From Pseudomonas sp. LS.1a (GTDB lineage Bacteria > Pseudomonadota > Gammaproteobacteria > Pseudomonadales > Pseudomonadaceae): a stretch of 64,000 nt of DNA. The notes under the pieces were generated by a model that saw only the letters and a program-made list of their open reading frames with translations, was not told the origin of the DNA and did not search any database. The stretch's first letter is position 1, and the number at the start of each line of letters is the position of its first letter. This document shows, piece by piece, positions 48,172 to 55,528 of this stretch. Position numbers and translations under genes: made by a program. Location: positions 660,001 to 724,000 of the forward strand of contig NZ_CP092827.1 of assembly GCF_022533585.1 (NCBI RefSeq). Direction: 5' to 3'.

Positions 48172-49662
48172 ATGGCTGAATTGCTGAGCAAGGCACAATA
48201 CGCGGCCATCGCTGCCGACCTGCAACTGCGCACCAAGGCGTTCATCGACGGTGAGTTCCGCGATGCCATCTCCGGCCGCACGTTTGTCACCACCAACCCG
48301 GCTACCGGCAAGCAACTGGCTGAAGTCGCCGCCTGCGACGTCAACGATGTCAACATCGCCGTGGCCGCGGCCAAGCGCGTGTTCGAAGAAGGCACCTGGT
48401 CGAAGATGCAGCCGAACGACCGTAAGCACGTGCTGCAGAAGTTCGCCCAACTGCTGGAAGACAACGCCCATGAGCTGGCGGTCTTGGAAGCGCTGGACAG
48501 CGGCAAGCCGGTCAGCGAGTGCCAGACAGTCGACGTGCCGGAAACGATTCACACCATCCGCTGGCATGCTGAGCTGATCGACAAGATCTACGACGCCACT
48601 GCCCCGACCGGCAACGCTGCCGTGACCATGGTCGTGCGCGAAGCCATCGGCGTGGTCGGCCTGGTGCTGCCTTGGAACTTCCCGCTGCTGATGCTGGCCT
48701 GGAAGATCGCTCCGTCGCTGGCCGCCGGTTGCTCGATCGTGGTCAAGCCGGCCAAGGAAACCACCCTCAGCGCCCTGCGCGTGGCCGAGCTGGCCCATGA
48801 GGCGGGCATTCCTGCGGGCGTGTTCAACCTAGTGCCTGGCGGTGGCCGTGAAGTGGGCGAAGCCATTGGCCGCCACATGGACATCCCGATGGTCAGCTTC
48901 ACCGGTTCGACCGACACCGGCCGCCTGTTCCTGAAATACGCCGCCGAGTCCAACCTCAAGCGCATTGTCCTGGAGCTGGGTGGCAAGAACCCGGCCGTGG
49001 TCATGAACGACTGCGAAGACCTCGACGAGGTGGCCCAGTTCGTCACCGCCGGTGCGTTCTGGAACATGGGCGAAAACTGCTCGGCCTCGTCGCGCCTGAT
49101 CGTCCACAAGGACGTGAAAGACGAACTGCTGCGCCTGATCGCCAAGCACCTGAAGGACTGGAAGCTGGGCGACCCGCTTGACCCGGACAACCGCCTGGGC
49201 GCCATGGTCAGCAAGTCGCACTTCGAAAAGGTGAAGTCGTACCTGGAATACGCGGCCGAGCAGAAACTCAGCATCGTTCAGGGCGGCGAAACCGAGGAAG
49301 GCGTGTTCGTGCAACCGACCATCGTCGACAACGTTGGCCGCGGTAACAAGCTGTTCGTCGAGGAAATCTTTGGCCCGGTGCTGAGCGTGACCAGCTTCGA
49401 GACCATCGATGAGGCGATCGAGTTGGCCAACGATACCGTCTACGGCCTAGCCGCTTCGGCCTACACCGGCAGCCTGCGCAATGCGCTGCGCCTGTCGCGT
49501 GAAATCCGTGCGGGCGTGGTCACGGTCAACTGCTTCGGCGAAGGGGATGTGACTACGCCGTTCGGTGGTTACAAGGAGTCTGGCTTCGGTGGGCGGGACA
49601 AGTCCATCTGGGCCCATGATCAGTATACGGAGCTGAAGACCATTTGGATCAACGCTTCGTGA
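48172..49662 (+). CDS. NAD(P)-dependent aldehyde dehydrogenase (PuuC/KauB-like)
   Basis: 496 aa. Catalytic elements: PWNFPLLMLAWKIAPSLAAG, the Glu in LELGGKNPAV and the Cys in MGENCSASSRL; C-terminal GGYKESGFGGRDKS. The start SKAQYAAIAADLQLRTKAFIDGEF resembles gamma-aminobutyraldehyde-type dehydrogenases. It would oxidise a semialdehyde from the DapA-type step or an aminoaldehyde. It follows the lyase after 12 bp with a strong ribosome site (AAGGAGACTG) and ends the transcription unit at a terminator. Confidence 0.92.
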   Translation: MAELLSKAQYAAIAADLQLRTKAFIDGEFRDAISGRTFVTTNPATGKQLAEVAACDVNDVNIAVAAAKRVFEEGTWSKMQPNDRKHVLQKFAQLLEDNAHELAVLEALDSGKPVSECQTVDVPETIHTIRWHAELIDKIYDATAPTGNAAVTMVVREAIGVVGLVLPWNFPLLMLAWKIAPSLAAGCSIVVKPAKETTLSALRVAELAHEAGIPAGVFNLVPGGGREVGEAIGRHMDIPMVSFTGSTDTGRLFLKYAAESNLKRIVLELGGKNPAVVMNDCEDLDEVAQFVTAGAFWNMGENCSASSRLIVHKDVKDELLRLIAKHLKDWKLGDPLDPDNRLGAMVSKSHFEKVKSYLEYAAEQKLSIVQGGETEEGVFVQPTIVDNVGRGNKLFVEEIFGPVLSVTSFETIDEAIELANDTVYGLAASAYTGSLRNALRLSREIRAGVVTVNCFGEGDVTTPFGGYKESGFGGRDKSIWAHDQYTELKTIWINAS

Positions 49663-49735
49663 CTGGTGGGACGCGGGTGTTGCAATCGCCTGCGTCCTGA
49701 TCCGCGCTGTTCTGACGGAGTTCGGTGCGGACCCG

Positions 49736-49766
49736 GCCACTGCCCCCTCCGGGCAGTGGCTTTTTT
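49736..49766 (+). terminator. Intrinsic terminator after the aldehyde dehydrogenase
   Basis: GCCACTGCCC, a 5-nt loop and GGGCAGTGGC are followed by six T residues. Confidence 0.93.
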
Positions 49767-49880
49767 GCATCAGTGGCGAGCGTCTGGGTGATCGGCATTG
49801 CATGTATCGAACAATTCAGCCCCGTCAGGTCACGCTGGGCTTCAAGTGGTTCCTACGAATTTGTGAAGAGGGCATGTCAG

Positions 49881-51626
49881 ATGGCTCACGTCGTTTCGCT
49901 GTTCCGCTATCCAATAAAGGGCTTTGAAGGTGAAAAGCTGGACAGTGTCTCGCTGGAATACGGGAAAGGTTTTCCAGGCGACCGTGCGGTAGCCATTTCA
50001 CGAAGTGGAACGGCGGCTGGGGCCGCCCCGTATCAACAGCTCACGACAAATCCAGCGCTTGTTCATTTTCTACCTGGCAAAAGCCTGGGCGCAGCGACGC
50101 TCTATGAAAGGCAGCCGGTGCCTCGTGGAGATTTGTTGACCGATCCAGAACTACTGGCCGAATTTTTTGGTGTGCAAGCACGCGTTGTTCATCGAAACGA
50201 TTGTCTCGGCCATTGGGACTTTGACGATTCGGCACTGTCCATTATCAATGTGAGGACAGTACAGGCACTAGCTACGCTAATGGGCGTAACGATCGACCCC
50301 ATGCGTTTTCGAGGCAACATCTATATCGATGCTGAACCATTTTCGGAATTCGGATGGCTTGGCAAAGGTGTAGATTTTGGTCAGTCCCGTCTCTCGATTG
50401 TCCGGCCAATCAAGCGCTGCCGAGCGACGTCGGTAAACCCGCAGACGGGCGACTTGGACATGAACATTCCCGCCCAACTGAACCGACATTTCGGTCACAT
50501 GTATTGCGGTGTCTATGCACAGGTCGAGCAAGCAGGAACGCTATTACCTAAGGATAGAATTTCAGCGACGCAGGCGCATTACACCGAAAGGCTGGCAATA
50601 GCTGCCAAGGTTCCAAGAGCACCTGCGTTGGTTTCCTGGCCGCGTCCTGCAGAAGTCGTTGAGATTTCTCAGGAAGCATCGGGCATTCGCTCAGTATGGC
50701 TCCGAGATCCCCTGGCCGTGCTTGGCTCGCTGGATAGCTTTGTGGCTGGGCAGCATGTTGCTGTTCATCACCTGACAGAGGATGGCACGTGGCGCCGCTA
50801 CACCGTCTCAGGCATTGAGGGTGATCGGCTACGGATCACGGTGAAACAGGGGAGTGGTGCCGGCTCCCAAGCTATACATGCTTTAGAAGTAGGGCAGCGT
50901 ATACATCTGACAGGCCCCTCAGGCCCAGATACCTTCAGTTTCGACGCTCCAGCTAATCTCTTTCTTACAGCGGGAATAGGTATAACCCCGACGATCACCA
51001 AGCTGAAAGCGCTCGCGGAAGCTAACTACCCGCATCCTGTACGTGTTGTGCACACCGTGAGATACAGCGATGATCTAGCCCTGTGGAATGAGGTTAGTAC
51101 GCTGGTGGGGCGGCTAAGCAAAGGTACTATCGCTTTGCATGTGACTCAGGGGAAGAATGGAATAGAAGGCGCGATCCAACGCAGGCCGGACATCACCGCG
51201 TTGGTCACCGATGCTGCCAATAGTGGAGCTGCAATCCATGTTTGCGGGCCTGAAGGTTTTCAGGGCCAGATACAGAACAGCGTGATTCAGGCAGACGCTG
51301 CCGATCGGCTGCACATGGACACCTTCGCAACCCCCGACAGTCCAGTTGAGATGCGCAAAATTCCTGAGTGTGGTCCATACAAGGTCACTTTCAGCAGGTC
51401 AGGCATTTCGGCGACTTGGCATCCATCGGATGGCCCTCTCCTCAGCTTCGCAGAAGCCAAAGGGCTCGTACTTCCGGCCCATTGTCGTGCCGGTTTATGC
51501 CAAACCTGCGGGTGCGCGGTGTTGGACGGAGAAATTCAGGCTCTCACTGACTTTCCGATAACGAAAGCTGGCTATGCATCCCTGTGCGCAGCAGTACCCG
51601 GAAGTGACATAACGCTGGATTGTTAA
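49881..51626 (+). CDS. MOSC - FAD/NAD reductase - 2Fe-2S ferredoxin fusion protein
   Basis: 581 aa in three parts. The N-terminal MOSC domain (about 1-245) has its conserved Cys in IKRCRATSVNPQTG. A flavodoxin-reductase-like module (about 255-480) has RRYTVSGIEGD for FAD and LTAGIGITPTITKLKAL plus HVCGPEGFQ for NAD. A C-terminal plant-type ferredoxin has CRAGLCQTCGCAVLDGEI and a fourth Cys in ASLCAAV. MOSC domains bind a molybdenum cofactor sulfur or substrate, and such fusions carry electrons from NAD(P)H. It lies behind a terminator, so it has its own promoter. Base composition is lower in GC than the dehydrogenase before it, suggesting a different origin. Confidence 0.88.
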   Translation: MAHVVSLFRYPIKGFEGEKLDSVSLEYGKGFPGDRAVAISRSGTAAGAAPYQQLTTNPALVHFLPGKSLGAATLYERQPVPRGDLLTDPELLAEFFGVQARVVHRNDCLGHWDFDDSALSIINVRTVQALATLMGVTIDPMRFRGNIYIDAEPFSEFGWLGKGVDFGQSRLSIVRPIKRCRATSVNPQTGDLDMNIPAQLNRHFGHMYCGVYAQVEQAGTLLPKDRISATQAHYTERLAIAAKVPRAPALVSWPRPAEVVEISQEASGIRSVWLRDPLAVLGSLDSFVAGQHVAVHHLTEDGTWRRYTVSGIEGDRLRITVKQGSGAGSQAIHALEVGQRIHLTGPSGPDTFSFDAPANLFLTAGIGITPTITKLKALAEANYPHPVRVVHTVRYSDDLALWNEVSTLVGRLSKGTIALHVTQGKNGIEGAIQRRPDITALVTDAANSGAAIHVCGPEGFQGQIQNSVIQADAADRLHMDTFATPDSPVEMRKIPECGPYKVTFSRSGISATWHPSDGPLLSFAEAKGLVLPAHCRAGLCQTCGCAVLDGEIQALTDFPITKAGYASLCAAVPGSDITLDC

Positions 51627-51701
51627 ACGGTTAAAATCTTTTTGCTCTTTTCAATCCACCCAATGAGCTAGCGCCTTCACCGCCAACGACCGCTAGGGGT
51701 C

Positions 51702-51859
51702 CAGGCTGTGTGAAAATCCTCCGAGTAATAGAGCTGTTCAATAAACAACCTAAAAATCGTGCTTCTACGAGTGTTCTGGGTTAGTTGAGCAGCCAAGCTT
51801 TTCCAGATTCCGTGTAGGACCGCGATCCTGGAAATTCAGCTGAGGTTTCACACAGCCTG
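51702..51859. mobile_element. MITE-like element, complete copy
   Basis: 158 bp with perfect 14-bp terminal inverted repeats (CAGGCTGTGTGAAA at 51702, inverse at 51846-51859) and no coding capacity. The ends resemble those of IS elements common in Pseudomonas, so it may be an internally deleted derivative. A related left copy lies at 34441. The rest of the gap 51627-52091 shows no gene apart from attR. Confidence 0.78.
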
Positions 51860-52060
51860 AGTCGATAGCTGCCATCCCCCAGAAGAGCCAGTGGCTGACT
51901 TTGGCGAATGGATGGCAGAACCCCTCAGCACCTCCCATCATCCTGTCAGGCATTTTCACGGCGGCCGGGAGCCTGGAAACAGGCTGAGGATAATTTTAGA
52001 GATAAAGAGTTGTACCATAAAGAATAATACCCATTGAATTCAGAGCGTTTCGTGTTGATA

Positions 52061-52075
52061 CGATTCCTGTCTCCG
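52061..52075 (+). other. Right attachment site (attR) of the island
   Basis: CGATTCCTGTCTCCG repeats the tRNA-Thr sequence at 30950-30964 exactly; the flanking bases (CAGCC here, GCACC in the tRNA) also resemble each other if one base is skipped. The adjoining NYN gene ends 17 bp further right. Confidence 0.72.
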
Positions 52076-52091
52076 CAGCCGAAGCACGGAT

Positions 52092-52865
52092 TCATGAGAT
52101 GGATATCTCAGTTTGGGAATGCATTACCGGGTTTGCTTTCCGAGCCGCTTTGATGAACATCGCCGTTCCACCTTGCCGCATATCGATCTCGAACAACTCT
52201 GAGGTTCGGATGAGATCGCTAAGGGTCCGATGCCCGTAGTTCACGGCTGAAAACGAACTGTTGTTGCGGATAAAATTACCGACCTGGCTGAGGCGCGACC
52301 AGCCTGTATCATCGGCGGTCTTCTCTGCTGCTGTTCTCAGCAGGCGCACTAGTGCCGTGTCACTGCGAAGCTCGTTTCGGGTGCGTTTACTGCATTTCGA
52401 CGCTTCTCCTTCAACAGCTTTATCCTGATCATCGCCAAGCAGGTTCTCTGTGTAGATGAACTGCGAGCACGCATCTACAAAAGGCTTCGGTGTTTTCTTC
52501 TCCCCAAAGCCATAGACCGGCAAGCCGCTTTCCAGCAGCCGAAGCACCAACGGTGTGAAATCGCTGTCGCTTGTCATGAGCGCAAAGGCATCGACGTTTT
52601 TGCTGTATAGCAAATCCATCGCATCAATGATCATCGCTGAGTCAGTAGCATTCTTGCCCTTGGTGAAAGCGAATTGCTGCATGGGGCGGATGGCGAACGG
52701 GTGGATCTTCTCGACCCAGCCTGCGAGGAGGGGAGAACTCCAGTTCCCGTGTGCATGCCTGATGTTGACCAGGCCGTACTTGGCCAGCTCATCGAGCACG
52801 CCCCCGATGGAGGCATGGCTCACATTGTCGCAGTCAATCAGCAGTGCTATCCGTTTCGACTCCAC
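52092..52865 (-). CDS. NYN-domain (PIN-like) ribonuclease with OST-HTH/LOTUS-like domain
   Basis: 257 aa. The NYN/LabA-like nuclease core has the acidic set IALLIDCDNVS (D11, D13), ATDSAMIIDAMDLLY and LMTSDSDFTPLVLRL, then GFGEKKTPKPFVDACSQFIY. The C-terminal part (about 165-245) with TGWSRLSQVGNFIRNNSSFSAVNYG and LSDLIRTSELFEI matches the OST-HTH/LOTUS RNA-binding fold. Such proteins are thought to cut or process RNA. It lies just outside the predicted island edge and is transcribed toward it. Codon use is unremarkable. Confidence 0.86.
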   Translation of the reverse strand: MESKRIALLIDCDNVSHASIGGVLDELAKYGLVNIRHAHGNWSSPLLAGWVEKIHPFAIRPMQQFAFTKGKNATDSAMIIDAMDLLYSKNVDAFALMTSDSDFTPLVLRLLESGLPVYGFGEKKTPKPFVDACSQFIYTENLLGDDQDKAVEGEASKCSKRTRNELRSDTALVRLLRTAAEKTADDTGWSRLSQVGNFIRNNSSFSAVNYGHRTLSDLIRTSELFEIDMRQGGTAMFIKAARKANPVMHSQTEISIS

Positions 52866-53191
52866 GGTGAACCCCCGTCAGTCCCTGTGTCACCAAACTC
52901 TAGCTCAACTGCCCTGGCAGCACTTTCAATGTTCCTATCGTGCACCTCATCCCACCTTGGCGATCTCACCTGAGCCTATGTCGCTGCATTCGAAGTCTAA
53001 ATGGGGGTTTGGATGCAGATGATTGTATTTGGCCTTAAATACGGATTTCGGCGCTGTTCGCACGTTATTCAGAGACGTTTCCTACAACTTTTACACTTGC
53101 CCAGCCGAGACGTGTGAGGCTAAATTTCCTCCGTCGCGGAAAATTCCGTGACCGGGCGTAGGAACCCGTTGGTAAACTTGGCGCACGCACT

Positions 53192-53355
53192 AGGCGCCCC
53201 TGCACCACAGCTGGCGCTTTTTTTGTGCCTGCCATGCTGTGTCATGGCGGCTGTGTGTGGGCAGGCTTCGGCCTGGCCGGGTTTCCAAGTTTCCCGGTAT
53301 TCCTACCCCATGCACAGCTGCCACCCAATCCCGTAGGAAGGATCGTGGCAGCTCC
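53192..53355 (+). ncRNA. Structured leader or small RNA upstream of the DUF3077 gene
   Basis: A terminator-like hairpin (GCGCC at 53194, GGCGC at 53213, then seven T) is followed by a 5-bp UUCG-tetraloop hairpin (CAGGC TTCG GCCTG, 53262-53275), a CCGGG/CCCGG hairpin, and a 9-bp inverted repeat AGCTGCCAC (53316) / GTGGCAGCT (53345). TTCCTAC at about 53300 can pair instead with GTAGGAA at 53333. No coding gene fits 52866-53499. Function unknown; an attenuator leader or trans-acting RNA are both possible. Confidence 0.45.
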
Positions 53356-53499
53356 AACCAAAACTTGGAGTGTCATGCATGCTTATCTCAATGCCATCCA
53401 GCATCCTCGTATCCGTTCCCCTCCGTCGCTCCTCGGCGGCCCTCAGCGATTTCACCTTCACTCAATCTCGCTCCGTCTCTGCAACAACGGAGGCACGCC

Positions 53500-53727
53500 A
53501 TGACTGACCAAGAACGCCTATCCACCATCCAAAGCTACGCCTGGACCCTCGAATTGCTAGGCGAAGCCCTGGTTCAGCACGACGAAATGCTGGAGTGCGA
53601 ACACAACCCACACCTGAGTTTTCGTAACACGGCCGGTATCCATCAGGCGATCCGGATCATCAGCCGTTTGGCCAGTGAGCAGTGTGGGAAGGTGATGGAG
53701 CGAAACGGCCAGGACCCTGTTAGTTAG
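53500..53727 (+). CDS. DUF3077 family small protein
   Basis: 75 aa starting MTDQERLSTIQSYAWTLELLGEALVQ after ACGGAGGCACGCC. I recognise it as the DUF3077 family, small acidic proteins found in several copies in P. putida-group genomes. No signal peptide or membrane segment. Function unknown. Its last 50 codons are repeated 335 bp downstream. Confidence 0.75.
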   Translation: MTDQERLSTIQSYAWTLELLGEALVQHDEMLECEHNPHLSFRNTAGIHQAIRIISRLASEQCGKVMERNGQDPVS

Positions 53728-53819
53728 GCAGGATCATTGATGAGCGGCGGGCCAGATATCACCCTTGCGGCTGGCCCTCTGCTAAAGGCCTCGTGGTGGA
53801 TGGCACGGGCTTCGCCCAT

Positions 53820-53845
53820 GTTCGCGGGCAAGCCCGCTCCCACAG
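53820..53845. repeat. REP palindrome
   Basis: TTCGCGGGCAAGCCCGCTCC followed by CACAG. It lies between the DUF3077 gene and its duplicated 3' fragment. Confidence 0.82.
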
Positions 53846-53911
53846 GGGGCGCGCCAGCTTTAGAAATTGAGCAAGACAGTTGCTCCCACAAGGACCGCGC
53901 CAGTCCCTCGA

Positions 53912-54062
53912 GCACGACGAAATGCTGGAATGCGAACACAACCCTCGCCTGAGCTTTCGCAACACTGCCGATATCCATCAGGCGATCCGGATCATCAGCC
54001 GTCTGGCCAGTGAGCAGTGTGGGAAGGTCATGGAGCGAAACGGCCAGGCCCCTGAGCGTTAG
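53912..54062 (+). pseudogene. Duplicated 3' fragment of the DUF3077 gene
   Basis: About 50 codons, starting with HDEMLECEHNP and ending with a stop after APER, match the C-terminal two-thirds of the gene at 53500 with a few substitutions (for example PRLSF for PHLSF). No suitable start or 5' part exists. The matching DNA continues past the stop into GATATCACCCTT, as after the first copy. Confidence 0.82.
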
Positions 54063-54109
54063 GCGAGATCATCGATGAATGGCGGACGAGATATCACCCT
54101 TCGGCTGGT

Positions 54110-54271
54110 TCAGTTACACCACTTCCTGGACACGATCGGCAGCAATCGTCCGCCCGCATAGCCAATGAGGGCAGCGGCCAGCGCGGCCATCGGGAACGAT
54201 ACGTTGAGCGCGAAGATGGCGTCTAACAGGCCACTGAAGCGTTGGCGTCCCAGGGGCAGGAACGCCAAGGC
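54110..54271 (-). pseudogene. C-terminal remnant of an inner-membrane protein
   Basis: A 53-codon open stretch without a start codon reads ALAFLPLGRQRFSGLLDAIF and then a glycine/alanine-rich membrane helix (FPMAALAAALIGYAGGRLL) and RKWCN. It looks like the tail of a lost membrane-protein gene. The family is not recognised. Confidence 0.45.
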
Positions 54272-54280
54272 TCAGCTATT

Positions 54281-54412
54281 TCAATGGCAGTGATGGTCAC
54301 CGGTCTTGTGATTGGTGTGGCAGCCCCGGGCGTCAGTACCGCCACTGTGCGCAAAAGCGCCTACCGATGAGAACGAAAGGACTGCAGCGATCAACAGCGA
54401 AACGATTTTCAT
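54281..54412 (-). CDS. Small secreted YHYH-type protein
   Basis: 43 aa from the ATG at 54412 (AGGAGTAG upstream). A signal peptide, MKIVSLLIAAVLSFSSVGAFA, precedes a mature peptide of about 22 residues, HSGGTDARGCHTNHKTGDHHCH. The H-x-GG-x-D-x-x-G-C-H-x-N-x-x-T-G-x-x-H-C-H pattern is that of the YHYH domain. The two Cys and several His suggest a metal site. Function unknown. Confidence 0.75.
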   Translation of the reverse strand: MKIVSLLIAAVLSFSSVGAFAHSGGTDARGCHTNHKTGDHHCH

Positions 54413-54593
54413 CAGGCTACTCCTTGCTTGGCCAGGTGGTGGCTTATTGCCATTTCCAGCGTATGGCAAAATGCTCCCGGTTAACAACCAGAGCAACGCT
54501 GGCACAGCGTATAACTGTCAAAACTGAGCGATATCCTTTTGGCCCGGTTAGGTGTTTTACTTAGTGCTTTAGATTGAGAAGGATCTGATCTAG

Positions 54594-55499
54594 ATGGTGT
54601 CGAAGGACAGCTTGAGCGGTTTGATCGCGTTTGTACGTGCGGCTGAGTCGCAGAGCTTCACCTTGGCGGGGCGTGGTTTGGGTATTTCCTCCTCTGCCGT
54701 GGGCAAGAGCGTTAGCCGCCTGGAGGAGCGCCTTGGCGTGCGTTTGTTCCATCGCAGCACCCGACAGATCAGCCTGACCAGCGAGGGGCTGGACTTCTTC
54801 GCCCGTTGCCGCACCCTGCTGCAGCAATTGCAGGACGCCGAGGCGGCCTTGGCCAACTCCAAGCAAAGGCCCAAGGGCGTGCTACGGGTTAGCCTGCCGG
54901 CAGTAGGCTACCGTCTGATTTCCGGAAGCATGCGCGAATTCTACCGGCGCTATCCCGAAATAGAACTGGACCTGGACTTCAGCGACCGGATGGTCGATGT
55001 GGTGGAAGAAGGTTTTGACGCGGTAATCCGTAGCGGTGCGCTGCCGGACTCGAGCCTGGCCGCCCGCAAGATCTGCACCTTCCGCTTCGTGCTATGCGCG
55101 GCACCCGAATACCTGCAGCGCTATGGCGTCGCCCGCACCCTTCAGGACCTGAGCAGCTATCGGGGTATCGGCTACAAGCTGCCGTCGAGCGGCAAGCTGC
55201 AGCCATGGACGTTGCAGGCGCAGGGCGAGCGGGTTCAAGTGCAGGTAGAAACGGCGATGGTCATGAACAGTGTCGAGGCGGTGCTGGCGGCCTGCCGAAA
55301 TGCCATGGGCGTGGCCTACCTTCCCGACTTTGTGATCCAGGAGTACATCGCCAGTAACGAGTTGACTCTGGTCATGCGTGAACTGAGTCTGCCGGGTGAC
55401 TTCTGGATCGTCTGGTCGCCGACCAGGCTGCTGTCACCCAAAACACGCGCCTTCATCGACTTCTTGGGCGAGACTGACCTGATGACCAACGCCAGCTGA
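54594..55499 (+). CDS. LysR-family transcriptional regulator
   Basis: 301 aa. The N-terminal HTH is FTLAGRGLGISSSAVGKSVSRLEERLGVRLFHRSTR; the co-inducer domain follows, with LRVSLPAVGYRLISG and the DLDFSDRMVDVVEEGFDAVIRSG stretch typical of the CrgA/PA-type LysR subgroup. It ends 30 bp from the convergent end of the biosynthetic cluster. It is the only regulator next to that cluster and may control it; it is not in the usual divergent position, so the link is tentative. Confidence 0.88.
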   Translation: MVSKDSLSGLIAFVRAAESQSFTLAGRGLGISSSAVGKSVSRLEERLGVRLFHRSTRQISLTSEGLDFFARCRTLLQQLQDAEAALANSKQRPKGVLRVSLPAVGYRLISGSMREFYRRYPEIELDLDFSDRMVDVVEEGFDAVIRSGALPDSSLAARKICTFRFVLCAAPEYLQRYGVARTLQDLSSYRGIGYKLPSSGKLQPWTLQAQGERVQVQVETAMVMNSVEAVLAACRNAMGVAYLPDFVIQEYIASNELTLVMRELSLPGDFWIVWSPTRLLSPKTRAFIDFLGETDLMTNAS

Positions 55500-55516
55500 G
55501 CAAACCAGCTGGCGTT
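55488..55516. terminator. Possible two-way terminator between LysR and the cluster
   Basis: A perfect 11-bp inverted repeat (AACGCCAGCTG / CAGCTGGCGTT) with a 7-nt loop spans the convergent ends of the two genes. There is no T run on either side, so its efficiency is uncertain. Confidence 0.45.
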
Positions 55517-55528
55517 GCATCACGCAGG

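Larger units (their letters stand above)
30965..52075. mobile_element. Genomic island in tRNA-Thr with a catabolic cassette
   Basis: The island runs from the 3' end of tRNA-Thr to the 15-bp repeat at 52061-52075. It starts with a P4-type integrase reading away from the tRNA, then a second tyrosine recombinase and a small protein, then transport and catabolic genes. No REP palindromes were seen inside it, while they are frequent on its left and recur just to the right. No conjugation or replication genes are present, so it would need help to move. The right edge rests on the short repeat alone. Confidence 0.75.

Noticed and set aside
47071..48798. A 575-codon open frame antisense to the DapA-like and dehydrogenase genes
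   Set aside because: Covers two genes with complete catalytic motifs on the other strand; no family resemblance of its own.
51702..51859. Island right end at the MITE-like element
   Set aside because: The exact tRNA-derived repeat at 52061-52075 is a better attachment site; the MITE-like copies more likely bound the cargo inside the island.
53225..53503. Open frames across the DUF3077 leader
   Set aside because: They cross several stable hairpins, overlap each other, and lack ribosome sites; the region reads better as structured RNA.
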